Below are positions 17,715 through 26,760 of a DNA stretch of 64,000 bases, one piece after another (the first letter of the stretch is position 1; each line of letters opens with the position of its first letter). The stretch covers positions 30,177 through 94,176 of the forward strand of contig DAOTVP010000047.1 in NCBI GenBank assembly GCA_034436155.1, written 5' to 3'. The translations under genes and the position numbers were made by a program. Below the pieces are notes generated by a model. That model did no database searches and had not been told where the DNA came from. It saw only the letters and a list, made by a program, of their open reading frames with translations. The DNA comes from GCA-2794515 sp034436155. GTDB taxonomy: Bacteria > Chloroflexota > Anaerolineae > Aggregatilineales > Phototrophicaceae.

Positions 17715-18866
17715 GTGAGTTCCCTCGTTACTACATTAACAGAGACGTTGCGCTATCGTGGTGCAATCGGTCAATGGAGTTGGGTGTTACATCGTATCAC
17801 TGGATTGGGTGTGTTGTTTTTTTTCATATTGCATATCATTGATACCTCGTGGTCGGTGTTTTATCCGGAATTATACGAAAAAGCCATCGCCATTTATCAG
17901 ACCCCATTATTCACGTTGGGCGAATTTGCATTGGTGGCGGCGGTTGTCTATCATGCCTTTAACGGATTACGCATCGGCATTTTAGATTATAACCCGCGTT
18001 GGTGGCGCTTTCAGCAACGCGCCGCGGTATGGGTATTGGCGATTTCGGTGGTGGTGTGCATCCCTGTTTTCTTGCTCATGCTTGGTCATGTGATTAAATA
18101 CTATGGGTCTAACCCAACAATTTTACCCCTGTCGGAGGTGTTAGCCGAACAATTGCCCTTCATCATCGGCATCGGCGCGGGCATCGTGGCGGCGTTTGTG
18201 TTCGCCGTCTTAGCGGGCTTCGTGTTGGGCAACAAAGAACCCGCTGTCCTAGGTGGTAAAGGCAGTGGTAGTAAATTAGAACGCTTCTGGTGGTCATACA
18301 TGAGGATGAGCGGTTTGTTGATTGTCCCGTTGGTATTTGGGCATCTCGCCGTCATGCACGTTGTCCAAGGCGTGTTCGATTTGACTGTCGCAGGCACAAC
18401 CATCCCTGGCGTGACGGCTACCGTTGACCAATTGGGTTTGAATCAATATCTCGGTAATGCCATCAACGACACAGGTACGGCGGTTGAATTTGTGGGTGAA
18501 CGCTGGAATTATTTGGTCGCCAGTGTCGCCATTTGGCGCTTGTACGATTTTGCCTTGTTATTCCTCGCAGGTGTGCATGGCTTTAACGGCTTGCGCTATG
18601 TGTTGACCGATTACACATCCAACAGTGTGTTATTACGTCGTACATCGGTGTATGCCTGCATCATCGGCGCGGTGGTCGTCATCGGTGTGGGTGGCGCGGC
18701 ATTAGCTGGCACAATCACCGATACATCGGTCAAGATGGCAGAAAAGGCGCGAATCGCATTGGTGGGTGAAATTCGAGGTCATAGCGATGAGCGCGAGACA
18801 GAAAACACGACACCTGCAGAAGAATCATCTACCCAAGACAATACCGAGTCGAGTTCCGATAATTAA
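17715..18866 (+). CDS. sdhC: Succinate dehydrogenase cytochrome b anchor, SdhC-SdhD fusion
   Basis: The membrane anchor of complex II, which passes electrons from the SdhB clusters to quinone. At 383 aa it is about the length of SdhC and SdhD together. The first half has HRITGLGVLFFFILHI and a HAFNGLRIGILDY motif. The second half has GLLIVPLVFGHLAVMH and HGFNGLRYVLTDY. Each half thus carries its own H-x3-GLR-x3-D signature and hydrophobic helices, including candidate haem ligand histidines. An acidic Ser/Thr-rich tail follows the last helix. The gene starts at an in-frame GTG at 17715. It leads sdhA by 35 bases, with no separate sdhD in the operon. Confidence 0.88.
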   Translation: MSSLVTTLTETLRYRGAIGQWSWVLHRITGLGVLFFFILHIIDTSWSVFYPELYEKAIAIYQTPLFTLGEFALVAAVVYHAFNGLRIGILDYNPRWWRFQQRAAVWVLAISVVVCIPVFLLMLGHVIKYYGSNPTILPLSEVLAEQLPFIIGIGAGIVAAFVFAVLAGFVLGNKEPAVLGGKGSGSKLERFWWSYMRMSGLLIVPLVFGHLAVMHVVQGVFDLTVAGTTIPGVTATVDQLGLNQYLGNAINDTGTAVEFVGERWNYLVASVAIWRLYDFALLFLAGVHGFNGLRYVLTDYTSNSVLLRRTSVYACIIGAVVVIGVGGAALAGTITDTSVKMAEKARIALVGEIRGHSDERETENTTPAEESSTQDNTESSSDN

Positions 18867-18901
18867 TTGCGTTTGAGGATTTATCGTTAGGAGATAGAAA
18901 G

Positions 18902-20722
18902 ATGCAAATACATAAACACGAAGTGGTCATCATTGGCGCAGGTGGTGCTGGGCTGATGGCGGCATTATATGCGAGTCGTGGTGGGGCAGATGTCGCTGTG
19001 GTGAGCAAATTGTATCCCACCCGCAGTCACACAGGGGCGGCGCTCGGAGGGATTGGCGCGGCATTGGGCAACCTCGAAGAAGATAAACCCTTGTGGCACG
19101 CCTTCGATACCGTCAAAGGGGGCGATTATCTGGCAGACCAAGATGCGGCGCTCATCCTCGCAGAAAACGCGGTGGATGCGATTGTCGAACTCGAACACAT
19201 GGGATTGCCATTCGATCGCACGCCCGATGGCAAAATTTCGCAACGCCGTTTTGGTGGACACACCAGCAATTTTGGCGAAAAACCCGTGCGCCGTGCCTGT
19301 CATGCCGCTGACCGCACAGGACACATGATTTTGCAAACGCTATATCAACAATGTATTAAAAACAATGTGAACTTTTTCGATGAGTATCATGTTGTCGATG
19401 TCATCATGAATGGCGATGCGTGTGTTGGCGCAGTGGCGGTGCAACTCTCAACAGGTGAATATCATATTTTCCACGCCAAAGCCGTGTTATTCGCCACAGG
19501 CGGATGGGGACGGGTGTGGCAAATCACCAGCAACGCCCACTCGCTCACAGGTGATGGTGCGGCGGTGGTGTTCCGTCGTGGTATCCCAATGGAAGACATG
19601 GAATTTTATCAATTCCATCCCACAGGGTTATATGGTTTGGGGGTGTTGCTCACCGAAGGCATTCGGGGCGAGGGCGGGATTCTGCTCAATCGTCATGGAG
19701 AACGCTTCATGGAAAAATATGCCCCCAAAATTAAAGACCTCGCTAGTCGGGATGTGGTGAGCCGTTCTATCTACCTCGAAGTGCGCGATGGTAAGGGTAT
19801 CAATGGGCGCAATTATGTCCATTTGGATATTCGCCCGCAAACGGTTAATCGGTATCTGGCAGAAGCGGGCGAAACACGCCGTATTGATGATGATTATATC
19901 CGCAAAAATCTGGCAGAAACATTGGATGTATGCCGTACTTACATCGGCGTAGACCCGCTCACCGAGCCGATTCCTATCCAACCCACTGCCCATTATTCGA
20001 TGGGTGGCATCCCGACCAACATTGATGCCGAAGTCATCCGCGATGCCGCGGGGACTGTCGTGCGCGGGTTGTATGCCGCGGGCGAAGTCGCGTGTGTGAG
20101 CGTGCATGGTGCAAATCGCTTGGGGACAAACTCGCTGGTAGATCTCGTGGTGTTTGGTCGGCGTGGGGGCATGAAGATGGCGGAATTCGTCAAGACAGCC
20201 GAATTTTTGCCTTTGCCCAATAACCCAGCCGAACAAATCCAAGCCGAATTTGAACGCTTACGCAAATCCAACGGCAAAACCCGCGTGCATCAAATCCGCA
20301 CCCGTATGCAAAAAGTCATGATGGATCATGTCAGCGTATTCCGCACCGAAGAGGGCATGAATACCGCCATTGCCGAATTGAAAGAACTGCGTCATCTGTA
20401 TATGACCGACCTGTGCATTGATGATCGTGGCACCAAATACAACACCGACCTCATGGAGGCGTGGGAACTGGGTTGTTTGTTGGATATGGCAGAATCCACC
20501 GCCCTCAGCGCCGTGAATCGCAAAGAAAGCCGCGGGGCGCATAGCCGTGAAGATTATAAATCACGCGATGATGTCAATTGGTTGGTGCATACCTTCATCC
20601 ATCGTGCGACCGATGACCCCTACGCGCCCAATCCCACCTACACCATTGATACCACGCGCAAGGTCAATATGAGCCTCGCCGATGTGGATGAACGCTTTAT
20701 GCCCAAGGAACGGGTGTATTAG
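18902..20722 (+). CDS. sdhA: Succinate dehydrogenase flavoprotein subunit
   Basis: The catalytic subunit of complex II, oxidising succinate to fumarate in the TCA cycle. The N-terminal FAD-binding segment is VVIIGAGGAGLMAA. The RSHTGAALGGIGAA stretch contains the histidine that carries covalent FAD. GFGGHTSN-like and HPTGLYG segments belong to the active site, and HYSMGGIPTN lies near residue 367. 606 aa is normal length. AGGAG precedes ATG 18902. It is second in the operon sdhC-sdhA-sdhB. Confidence 0.97.
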   Translation: MQIHKHEVVIIGAGGAGLMAALYASRGGADVAVVSKLYPTRSHTGAALGGIGAALGNLEEDKPLWHAFDTVKGGDYLADQDAALILAENAVDAIVELEHMGLPFDRTPDGKISQRRFGGHTSNFGEKPVRRACHAADRTGHMILQTLYQQCIKNNVNFFDEYHVVDVIMNGDACVGAVAVQLSTGEYHIFHAKAVLFATGGWGRVWQITSNAHSLTGDGAAVVFRRGIPMEDMEFYQFHPTGLYGLGVLLTEGIRGEGGILLNRHGERFMEKYAPKIKDLASRDVVSRSIYLEVRDGKGINGRNYVHLDIRPQTVNRYLAEAGETRRIDDDYIRKNLAETLDVCRTYIGVDPLTEPIPIQPTAHYSMGGIPTNIDAEVIRDAAGTVVRGLYAAGEVACVSVHGANRLGTNSLVDLVVFGRRGGMKMAEFVKTAEFLPLPNNPAEQIQAEFERLRKSNGKTRVHQIRTRMQKVMMDHVSVFRTEEGMNTAIAELKELRHLYMTDLCIDDRGTKYNTDLMEAWELGCLLDMAESTALSAVNRKESRGAHSREDYKSRDDVNWLVHTFIHRATDDPYAPNPTYTIDTTRKVNMSLADVDERFMPKERVY

Positions 20723-20742
20723 ATAATTGGTAGGTGTTCGTA

Positions 20743-20764
20743 GGGACGGGATATATCCCGTCCC
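20743..20764. repeat. 22-bp perfect palindrome downstream of sdhA
   Basis: The arms GGGACGGGATA and TATCCCGTCCC are directly joined. The outer GGGAC arm and the central ATAT recall the nested palindromes elsewhere. It lies 20 bases after the sdhA stop, inside the operon, and could reduce read-through into sdhB or protect the sdhCA mRNA end. Confidence 0.6.
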
Positions 20765-20787
20765 CTTTGTACCAAGTTAAGGTGTTT

Positions 20788-20894
20788 GACCCCACCCCCT
20801 AACCCCCTCCCCATTGCATGGAGAGGGGGAACGAAATTTGCTTGGTATTGCTCCCTTCCCCCACTGCGTAGGGGAAGGGTCGGGGATGGGGGTC
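20788..20894. repeat. C-rich repeat of about 107 bp (copy 1)
   Basis: It begins GACCCCACCCCCTAACCCC and ends GGGGATGGGGGTC, with internal self-complementary parts (CTCCCC and GGAGAGGGGG around a short loop, CCCTTCCCC and GGGGAAGGG). The first 42 bases are identical to the copy at 52767. Related copies lie at 45679 and 52767 in the same orientation, and a fragment at 22891. It separates sdhA from sdhB. Confidence 0.85.
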
Positions 20895-20947
20895 ATGCGT
20901 AGCTGTTGATAATTTTGACAATGAACACAATTTTGTGAGGGATAGAC

Positions 20948-21715
20948 ATGGAAATTACATTCAGAATCCGCCGTTATAATGCCGAATCGGGCAACAAAAA
21001 ACCGTTTTGGCAAGAATATACACTCAAAGATGTCGAAGAGACCAACCGCGTTTTAGAGATGCTCCACCGCGTGAAATGGGAACAAGACGGCACGTTGTCG
21101 TTCCGTCGTTCTTGTTCGAGCGGGATTTGTGGCTCAGATGCCATGCGGATTAACGGACGCAATATGTTAGCCTGTAAGGTGTTGGTGCGTGATGTGGTGC
21201 GTGGTCCCAAAAATATGATTCAAGTCGAGCCGATTTTGGGTTTGCCCGTTCTCAAAGATTTGATTGTGGATATGGAGCCATTCTTCGCCCATTACCGCGA
21301 AGTGATGCCCTATTTCATCAACAATGATCCTGTGCCTGCCGATGGTCGGGAACGCCTGCAATCACAAGAAGATCGCGCTATTTTTGATGATACGACCAAC
21401 TGTATTTTGTGTGCCGCCTGCACCACATCCTGCCCTAGTTTTTGGGCGAATGGCAAATATGTCGGACCCGCGGCGATTGTGCAAGCGCATCGGTTTATCT
21501 TCGATAGTCGCGATCAAGGCTGGAAGGAACGCCTTTCGATTTTATCTGAACCGAATGGGGTGTGGCGTTGTCGGACGATTTATAACTGTACGCCCGCCTG
21601 CCCGCGTCATATCGAAGTGACCCGCGCCATTGGCGAGGTCAAATTGGCGATCCAACGGGGCAGACGCGATGGTATCATCGACCCCGAAACCATCCCCGCC
21701 AAATTCCACGAATAA
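20948..21715 (+). CDS. sdhB: Succinate dehydrogenase iron-sulfur subunit
   Basis: The electron-transfer subunit of complex II. The [2Fe-2S] domain has CSSGICGSDAMRINGRNMLAC, with Asp in place of one cysteine, as in many SdhB proteins. The C-terminal domain has CILCAACTTSCPSFW for the [4Fe-4S] cluster and CTPACPRHIEVT for the [3Fe-4S] cluster. 255 aa is normal length. GAGGG lies before ATG 20948. It is separated from sdhA by 225 bases that contain two repeats, unusual for this operon. Confidence 0.97.
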   Translation: MEITFRIRRYNAESGNKKPFWQEYTLKDVEETNRVLEMLHRVKWEQDGTLSFRRSCSSGICGSDAMRINGRNMLACKVLVRDVVRGPKNMIQVEPILGLPVLKDLIVDMEPFFAHYREVMPYFINNDPVPADGRERLQSQEDRAIFDDTTNCILCAACTTSCPSFWANGKYVGPAAIVQAHRFIFDSRDQGWKERLSILSEPNGVWRCRTIYNCTPACPRHIEVTRAIGEVKLAIQRGRRDGIIDPETIPAKFHE

Positions 21716-21724
21716 ACAATCATA

Positions 21725-21744
21725 GGACGCGCTTCTGCGCGTCC
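21725..21744. repeat. Short GACGCG-type hairpin repeat
   Basis: GGACGCGC (21725-21732), loop TTCT, GCGCGTCC (21737-21744). The same stem with an AGAA loop occurs at 50258-50277, and related GACGCGA stems at 22858 and 42466. It may serve as the sdhB terminator. Confidence 0.7.
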
Positions 21745-21778
21745 GTTGTTTTACGCCCTGTATCATTCATACAAAATA

Positions 21779-21811
21779 GGGACGATATACGCGCTTCGCG
21801 CTAATCGTCCC
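21779..21811. repeat. Nested palindromic repeat
   Basis: Outer arms GGGACGAT (21779-21786) and ATCGTCCC (21804-21811) enclose GCGC TTC GCGC, with unpaired ATAC and TA. The right flank CCCCTACAAC is shared with the copy inside the following gene at 22788. The 192-bp gap between sdhB and that gene consists mainly of these two repeats. Confidence 0.8.
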
Positions 21812-21907
21812 CTACAACATGTGCAAACGAGGGGCATGTGCCACATTTATATCATCCGCTTCATATATCCCCTAAAAATAATCACCAGCATCCATTACAA
21901 TCAGGGC

Positions 21908-23917
21908 ATGAAAACACAAACCACACGTCCATTTTATCAAATCTATCACCTTCCCATTTTCATCGGCATTGTGTTGCTGACATTTATCGCCCGCGTGCAT
22001 CATATCACCCTCGAAAGTGTGTGGGTGGATGAAGGATTTTCGTACTGGGCGATTCGTCATGCCGATATCTGGGGCGTATTGCTCCGCGATGTGCATCCGC
22101 CACTGTATTTTCTCAGTTTGCGCCTATGGGTATCTGTAACCGATATTAGCGAATTCGCCTTGCGCTATTTTTCGGTGTTGCCAAGCCTGTTATCGGTGGC
22201 GATGGTGTATCAGGTCGCCCGTGAATTGGAACGCTTGCGGTCTCCGTATATTCAAACGCCAATTCCGCTATTGGCATCGTTGATGTTGGCGCTGGCGGAT
22301 ATGGAAACATCGATGGCGCAGACCATCCGCATGTATACATGGCATGTGCTGTGGGTGGTTTGTAGCGCGTGGGCATTTTTTCGTTTTGTGCGCCTGTTCA
22401 CGCACGATACGGTTTGGTCATGGCGTGTTCTCTCGGCATGTGTGATATGGATAGGCGCATCGGTTTTGCTGTTGTATACACAATATGTCGGGTTGGCGTT
22501 CATCGCTGTGCAGGGATTGACCGCGTTGTTATTTTTACGCGGAAAAATCCGCCTGTGGGTGATTTTGGGTTGCGTCTTCATCGGCGCGAGCTTCATCCCG
22601 TGGGGGGTGGCGGTGGTGGTGAATCAAACTGCCAACGTGGGGACGGGCTTTAATGTGCCGTCTACGCTCGCATCGTTATGGAATTGGCGCGTGAATTGGT
22701 TTACCCAACAATGGGCGTTGACCATCGGCTTGGCGTTGCTGGGATTATTTTCTATCCATTTCAAGATCAGCGTACAATCGGATCAACGGGAGGATATACG
22801 CGATGCTAATCCGCCCCTACAACCCTTAAAATGTCACCGTTTACCTAAGCCTGTACCGACGCGATTCATCGCGTCCTCGCCGAAAAATTCGACTTTCTCC
22901 AATCTGGAGAAGGGGAGCGGAAGGATGCGGTTTGGTGCTATCAACCGCCCGTTTTTCCTGTTGATGTGGATAGTCATCCCCGTTGCGGGCGCATACATCC
23001 TCAATTTTTACACCCCGATTTTGATGGATTATCGCCTGACGCAAATCACACCCGCCGTTGCCTTGCTGATTGCTTACGGATTAGGGCATTTGCGCGGAAA
23101 ATCGTTATGGTTCATCGTGGCGGTGTTGCTGATTTATGGCGTTGCGACAGATGATACCCCCAATCCGCGCCCGCCATTTCGAGATATTGGGCAATTTGTG
23201 GCGCGTATCGCGGGCGATGACGATTTGCTCTTGGCGCATGTCACACCATCGGGTGATTGGCAGATGGTGTATTACTACGAATTGTACCTGCCCGATTTAC
23301 AACGGCGGTCGTTGCGCCAATGGCAATTAGAGGATGGTGGCACATACTATCAGGGTTTGCGTGATTTGCTCACCGCACATGATGGTGTGTGGCTCATGCA
23401 CTGGTCAAGTGATATGAGCAGTTTCGAGGCGTTGCGCGATACGGGTTACATCCAAACTGCCAAAACCAGTTGGTCATGGGTGGAAAATAGCAGTCTGGAT
23501 TTGTATCGGTTTGACCGCATCCCAGACCAAGTGCTTGCCTGTTTTGTGAATGGCATGTGCATCCGACAAGCGCGATTTTCGGATGTACATGATAGGATGT
23601 TGGTCGAAATTTGGTGGTCAGCCGATGAGATACTCGCGCAAAATTATACCGTATCGGCGATTTTATTGGATGAAAATGGGCGTTTGGTCGCGCAGGATGA
23701 TAGCTATCCCTTTTTTGGCGAAAAACCGACCAGCACATGGGCAGATGGCGAAATTGTATATGACCCGCATCCTCTACGCTTTGCGGAAGGCATCACCGAG
23801 TTGCCAGCAGGACGCTATACGGTGGCGGTGAAGGTTTATCTGCTGACGGACACGCTCACCATCCAACCGACAGATAACGGGGATGAATTCGCCATTTTAG
23901 GCGAGATGAACCGATAG
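21908..23917 (+). CDS. GT-C membrane glycosyltransferase (ArnT/PMT, family 39-like) with in-frame repeat insertion
   Basis: A 669-aa polytopic protein resembling GT39/ArnT enzymes, which move a sugar from a polyprenyl phosphate to an acceptor outside the membrane. The first loop has WVDEGFSYW and DVHPPLYFLSLRLW, where the acidic residues are the expected catalytic ones. About ten hydrophobic helices follow, then a soluble C-terminal domain (about 470-669). Residues about 288-341, between two helices, are not family-like: they are translated from three repeat elements (see 22788-22925). ATG 21908 is preferred because the longer reading frame from 21746 only translates repeats. A paralogue lies at 51339. 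The acceptor is unknown. Confidence 0.8.
   Translation: MKTQTTRPFYQIYHLPIFIGIVLLTFIARVHHITLESVWVDEGFSYWAIRHADIWGVLLRDVHPPLYFLSLRLWVSVTDISEFALRYFSVLPSLLSVAMVYQVARELERLRSPYIQTPIPLLASLMLALADMETSMAQTIRMYTWHVLWVVCSAWAFFRFVRLFTHDTVWSWRVLSACVIWIGASVLLLYTQYVGLAFIAVQGLTALLFLRGKIRLWVILGCVFIGASFIPWGVAVVVNQTANVGTGFNVPSTLASLWNWRVNWFTQQWALTIGLALLGLFSIHFKISVQSDQREDIRDANPPLQPLKCHRLPKPVPTRFIASSPKNSTFSNLEKGSGRMRFGAINRPFFLLMWIVIPVAGAYILNFYTPILMDYRLTQITPAVALLIAYGLGHLRGKSLWFIVAVLLIYGVATDDTPNPRPPFRDIGQFVARIAGDDDLLLAHVTPSGDWQMVYYYELYLPDLQRRSLRQWQLEDGGTYYQGLRDLLTAHDGVWLMHWSSDMSSFEALRDTGYIQTAKTSWSWVENSSLDLYRFDRIPDQVLACFVNGMCIRQARFSDVHDRMLVEIWWSADEILAQNYTVSAILLDENGRLVAQDDSYPFFGEKPTSTWADGEIVYDPHPLRFAEGITELPAGRYTVAVKVYLLTDTLTIQPTDNGDEFAILGEMNR
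22788..22925. repeat. Three repeat elements inside the glycosyltransferase coding region
   Basis: From left to right: a nested palindrome with arms GGGAGGAT (22788-22795) and ATCCGCCC (22809-22816), one mismatch, and ATAC/TA unpaired; a GACGCGA-TTCA-TCGCGTC hairpin (22858-22875); and a fragment with TTCTCC/GGAGAA arms (22895-22911) followed by AGGGGAGCGG, resembling half of the C-rich repeat. The reading frame stays open through all three. Confidence 0.75.
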
Positions 23918-23920
23918 GTA

Positions 23921-24868
23921 TCACCCCTTTTTCCACCTTTCCCACGCTTCTGCGAGGGATAAGGTGTTGATGATGGTTGGCGGGTAGGTGATATGGTCGC
24001 GGATAGAACACAACCGCGAGAGTATCCGCGCTTGGTCATCGGGGCTATAACGATTCATATCGGCGGGTAGTGTCGCATAATCCACCATATCCCCATATAA
24101 TCCCTCTGAAAATGTGGTCTGATAGGCGTGGTCAAAATCGAAATTCAGGCTATCCCCACGATTAAGCGGGATGGTCATGGTAGGAATTGGGCTATCCACG
24201 TCAAACTCGCTGATCTTCGCCATACCGTCTTGTAAGGTTGGGCGCGTATCCATCACCACAATCCGATACGGATGCCCAACAAAATCATCATCCATCCCCT
24301 TACGCGATACCCGATACGGTGGGATGGTGTCGAATGTTGGGGGCAGGTGATGGAGATAATCTAATTCGATAAATACCAACCCCTTTTTGAGCAATTCTAA
24401 TCGCTTCGCGCTGTAATAAGACCCATCTTGACCACTGGGTTTGTTGGATGGGGATAATAATTCTAGCCAACCGACCAATTCACCACCCGTATCAGGTTGT
24501 TGATGATAGGTATAAATCCCAATCGCACGCGGTTGCGCGATTTCGTCATCCAAATGGAGCAATTCCAAAACGGGCATGAGGCGTTCTGAAGATACCTCAG
24601 AAAATGAGGTCGGTGTTGTGGGTTGTGGGGAACGGTCATAAATGCTGACATCTGATTCGGGCGTGCCGATAATCGCCGATTCGCGCCGAATTTGGAGCGA
24701 CTGTTCGACATTCGCCGTATATCCCAACGGATGTAACCCCTTGCGGAGTAATTTCATCAAGTCGGTGATATGCACCGTATGAAAACTATGCCATCCCCTT
24801 GCGATGAGTTGGCTGTTGAGAATCGGGTTAATTCCCCGAAATAAATTGTGGGGATGCTGTATCGGCAT
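23921..24868 (-). CDS. DUF4058 family protein
   Basis: A 315-aa protein of the DUF4058 family, common in cyanobacteria, planctomycetes and Chloroflexota, with no known function. The conserved central part is visible as VGWLELLSPSNK, then a FIELDYLHH segment, then YRIVVMDTRP, a layout that recalls Uma2-like nuclease folds but without a clear catalytic set. It starts eight bases after the VanW stop, so it is probably the third gene of that operon. It ends four bases from the convergent glycosyltransferase stop. Confidence 0.8.
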   Translation of the reverse strand: MPIQHPHNLFRGINPILNSQLIARGWHSFHTVHITDLMKLLRKGLHPLGYTANVEQSLQIRRESAIIGTPESDVSIYDRSPQPTTPTSFSEVSSERLMPVLELLHLDDEIAQPRAIGIYTYHQQPDTGGELVGWLELLSPSNKPSGQDGSYYSAKRLELLKKGLVFIELDYLHHLPPTFDTIPPYRVSRKGMDDDFVGHPYRIVVMDTRPTLQDGMAKISEFDVDSPIPTMTIPLNRGDSLNFDFDHAYQTTFSEGLYGDMVDYATLPADMNRYSPDDQARILSRLCSIRDHITYPPTIINTLSLAEAWERWKKG

Positions 24869-24876
24869 AGCACACC

Positions 24877-26760
24877 CTACGGGTTACTCAACCGCGAATC
24901 TCCGGGCGCGACCTGATAAATCGCCCCCCAGGGTTGGTAATGTGTGAATACGCGGTCAGTGCGGATGACTCTGCCTTCTAAATCTTTAATCAGGCGGACT
25001 GTCGTCACATCTGCGCCACCGACTGCCCAATCCACTTGGATAATTTGTCCGGGTTGCAAGTCATAATTCACCTCGTAACGCGGGGGTAGTGGGGTGGTCT
25101 CATTTTGGATAGTTGGGGGCAAAATCTCAACGATACGCCCTGGATTGGTGCTATACAACCGAAATTGAATTTCGTTGCGGTCGGTGAACACATCCACTTC
25201 GATGAGCATGTGATAGGGGCTATCATTCACAAATCGAAAATTTTGGCTGGGAGTCCAGATGGCGGCATCCAAACCGGGTGGCGCGTTCAGTTCATAAAAT
25301 CCCACGCGGTAAGCATGACCACTGCGTTCATTTATCCAATAGCCACCATTCAGGGCGGCGCGGAATAAGGTGGTGCTAACCTGACAAATGCCCCCGCCGA
25401 TGCCATCGGTGGTGCGTTCACCCGAAATCACTTTGCTCTCCACAAAGCCCGCTTCGAGCGATACATCACCCAAAATGGCGTTAAAATTGAGTTCTTCATC
25501 AGGCGCGAGGATGATACCATCGAAACGCCGTGCGCCTTGTATGATATTATGCACCCGATTCGCGCCCGACCCCGTGAAGAGGGTGGTGGCTTCGCCGACC
25601 ATCTGTGTGATGCCCAATTCTTGGGCGGTGATATGATCATGATACCGCGCAGGGGTATAATCGAACACCATCGGCACAACACGATCGGTCGCGCTGAATA
25701 CGGCACTTTCCAACGCCGCTAATGTCGCCTCGACATTGAGACTGCGCCCAGAGATTGAGGGCTGAATCAGCACCAGTTGCCCTGTGCTATCATCAAAATG
25801 GAAACGCCCATCTTTGGGCAAGCCAATCAGACCGGGCGCGAGGGCTTCGAGCGATTGTGCGAAGACGCTCATATCGATTTTGGGCGCATAGGTGACTGTG
25901 CCATCCCCATTATCCACCAATTCGAGGCGCACAAGGGCTTGCAATTGGTCGGTGCTAATCGTCCACGGTCCCAAAATTTCGCCATTCATACCTTGCGCGG
26001 TGAGTTGAATCGGCGCAGAGAATACGACTTGTAATTGTTGGGCGATGCTCTCGACATCGGCGAGGGCGGGGGCGGTTTCATGCACCACCAGGGGCAATTC
26101 TGTGCCACCGTATAAGTTTTGTAGATATGGCGAAAGCCGCGCCAGTGTCGCATCCACATCCAACGTATAACCCATTTGGGCGGGCGCGGTGATGAGTTGC
26201 GTCCCCTGCAATTCCAGATGGGCATTTTGCGCGGGGCGGTTGATGTGTTGCGCGATTTCGACCAATTTCTGATATGCCATATTGGGGTCATACCGCAAAA
26301 TCGGCGCGATCGCTTTGCCACTGAACCACGCCGAGGCTTGGTCTAATAAGCTACGCAGGGCAGATGTGTTGTTGCTCACTGCGAGGGCTTGCGCCACGGT
26401 GCCTTCGGCATCAAACGATACGCCCAATTCGCCCGCCGTGAATTGCCACACTTGGTCATGATGACGGAAGGTGAACACGGTGCTATCGGGATAGGTGAAC
26501 CATTGCGATAGCGCATCGATAGCCTCTTGTTGGGTCATGCCACCCAAAGAAATCCCATTCACAAAAACGCCCGGTGTGATGCGGTCGAGGTAGGCGAATC
26601 GAAAACTCGCCAGCGCCATAATCAACACCAACACCAGCAATACACCACCCGTTATCATCAAAATCGGCAGGCGAATCCACCACGGATTGATGCCCATTGG
26701 CGCATCGGGTTGGGGTTGCGGGTAGGGGATAAAACGTTCTTGTGATGAGTAGGTTGCCAT
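24877..26760 (-). CDS. VanW family protein with N-terminal peptidoglycan-binding-like domains
   Basis: A 627-aa membrane-anchored protein. A membrane helix lies at about residues 28-52 after a Pro-rich cytoplasmic start. Two regions resemble the YoaR/PG_binding_4 domain (GVFVNGISLGGMTQQEAIDAL near 80 and a second near 245-330). The VanW domain (about 410-545) has GGGICQVSTTLFRAAL and WINERSGHAY. VanW proteins sit in glycopeptide-resistance and wall-related loci, but the biochemical role is not established. A G5-like tail covers about 555-610. It directly follows a small gene at 26761, with no gap between stop and start. Confidence 0.92.
   Translation of the reverse strand: MATYSSQERFIPYPQPQPDAPMGINPWWIRLPILMITGGVLLVLVLIMALASFRFAYLDRITPGVFVNGISLGGMTQQEAIDALSQWFTYPDSTVFTFRHHDQVWQFTAGELGVSFDAEGTVAQALAVSNNTSALRSLLDQASAWFSGKAIAPILRYDPNMAYQKLVEIAQHINRPAQNAHLELQGTQLITAPAQMGYTLDVDATLARLSPYLQNLYGGTELPLVVHETAPALADVESIAQQLQVVFSAPIQLTAQGMNGEILGPWTISTDQLQALVRLELVDNGDGTVTYAPKIDMSVFAQSLEALAPGLIGLPKDGRFHFDDSTGQLVLIQPSISGRSLNVEATLAALESAVFSATDRVVPMVFDYTPARYHDHITAQELGITQMVGEATTLFTGSGANRVHNIIQGARRFDGIILAPDEELNFNAILGDVSLEAGFVESKVISGERTTDGIGGGICQVSTTLFRAALNGGYWINERSGHAYRVGFYELNAPPGLDAAIWTPSQNFRFVNDSPYHMLIEVDVFTDRNEIQFRLYSTNPGRIVEILPPTIQNETTPLPPRYEVNYDLQPGQIIQVDWAVGGADVTTVRLIKDLEGRVIRTDRVFTHYQPWGAIYQVAPGDSRLSNP

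Noticed and set aside
21746..21907. N-terminal extension of the first GT-C glycosyltransferase
   Set aside because: It translates intergenic repeats (21779-21811), and the expected first membrane helix follows ATG 21908 directly.
22770..22930. Frame-disrupting mobile element in the glycosyltransferase
   Set aside because: No transposase or target duplication is seen and the frame stays open, so an in-frame repeat insertion is the better description.
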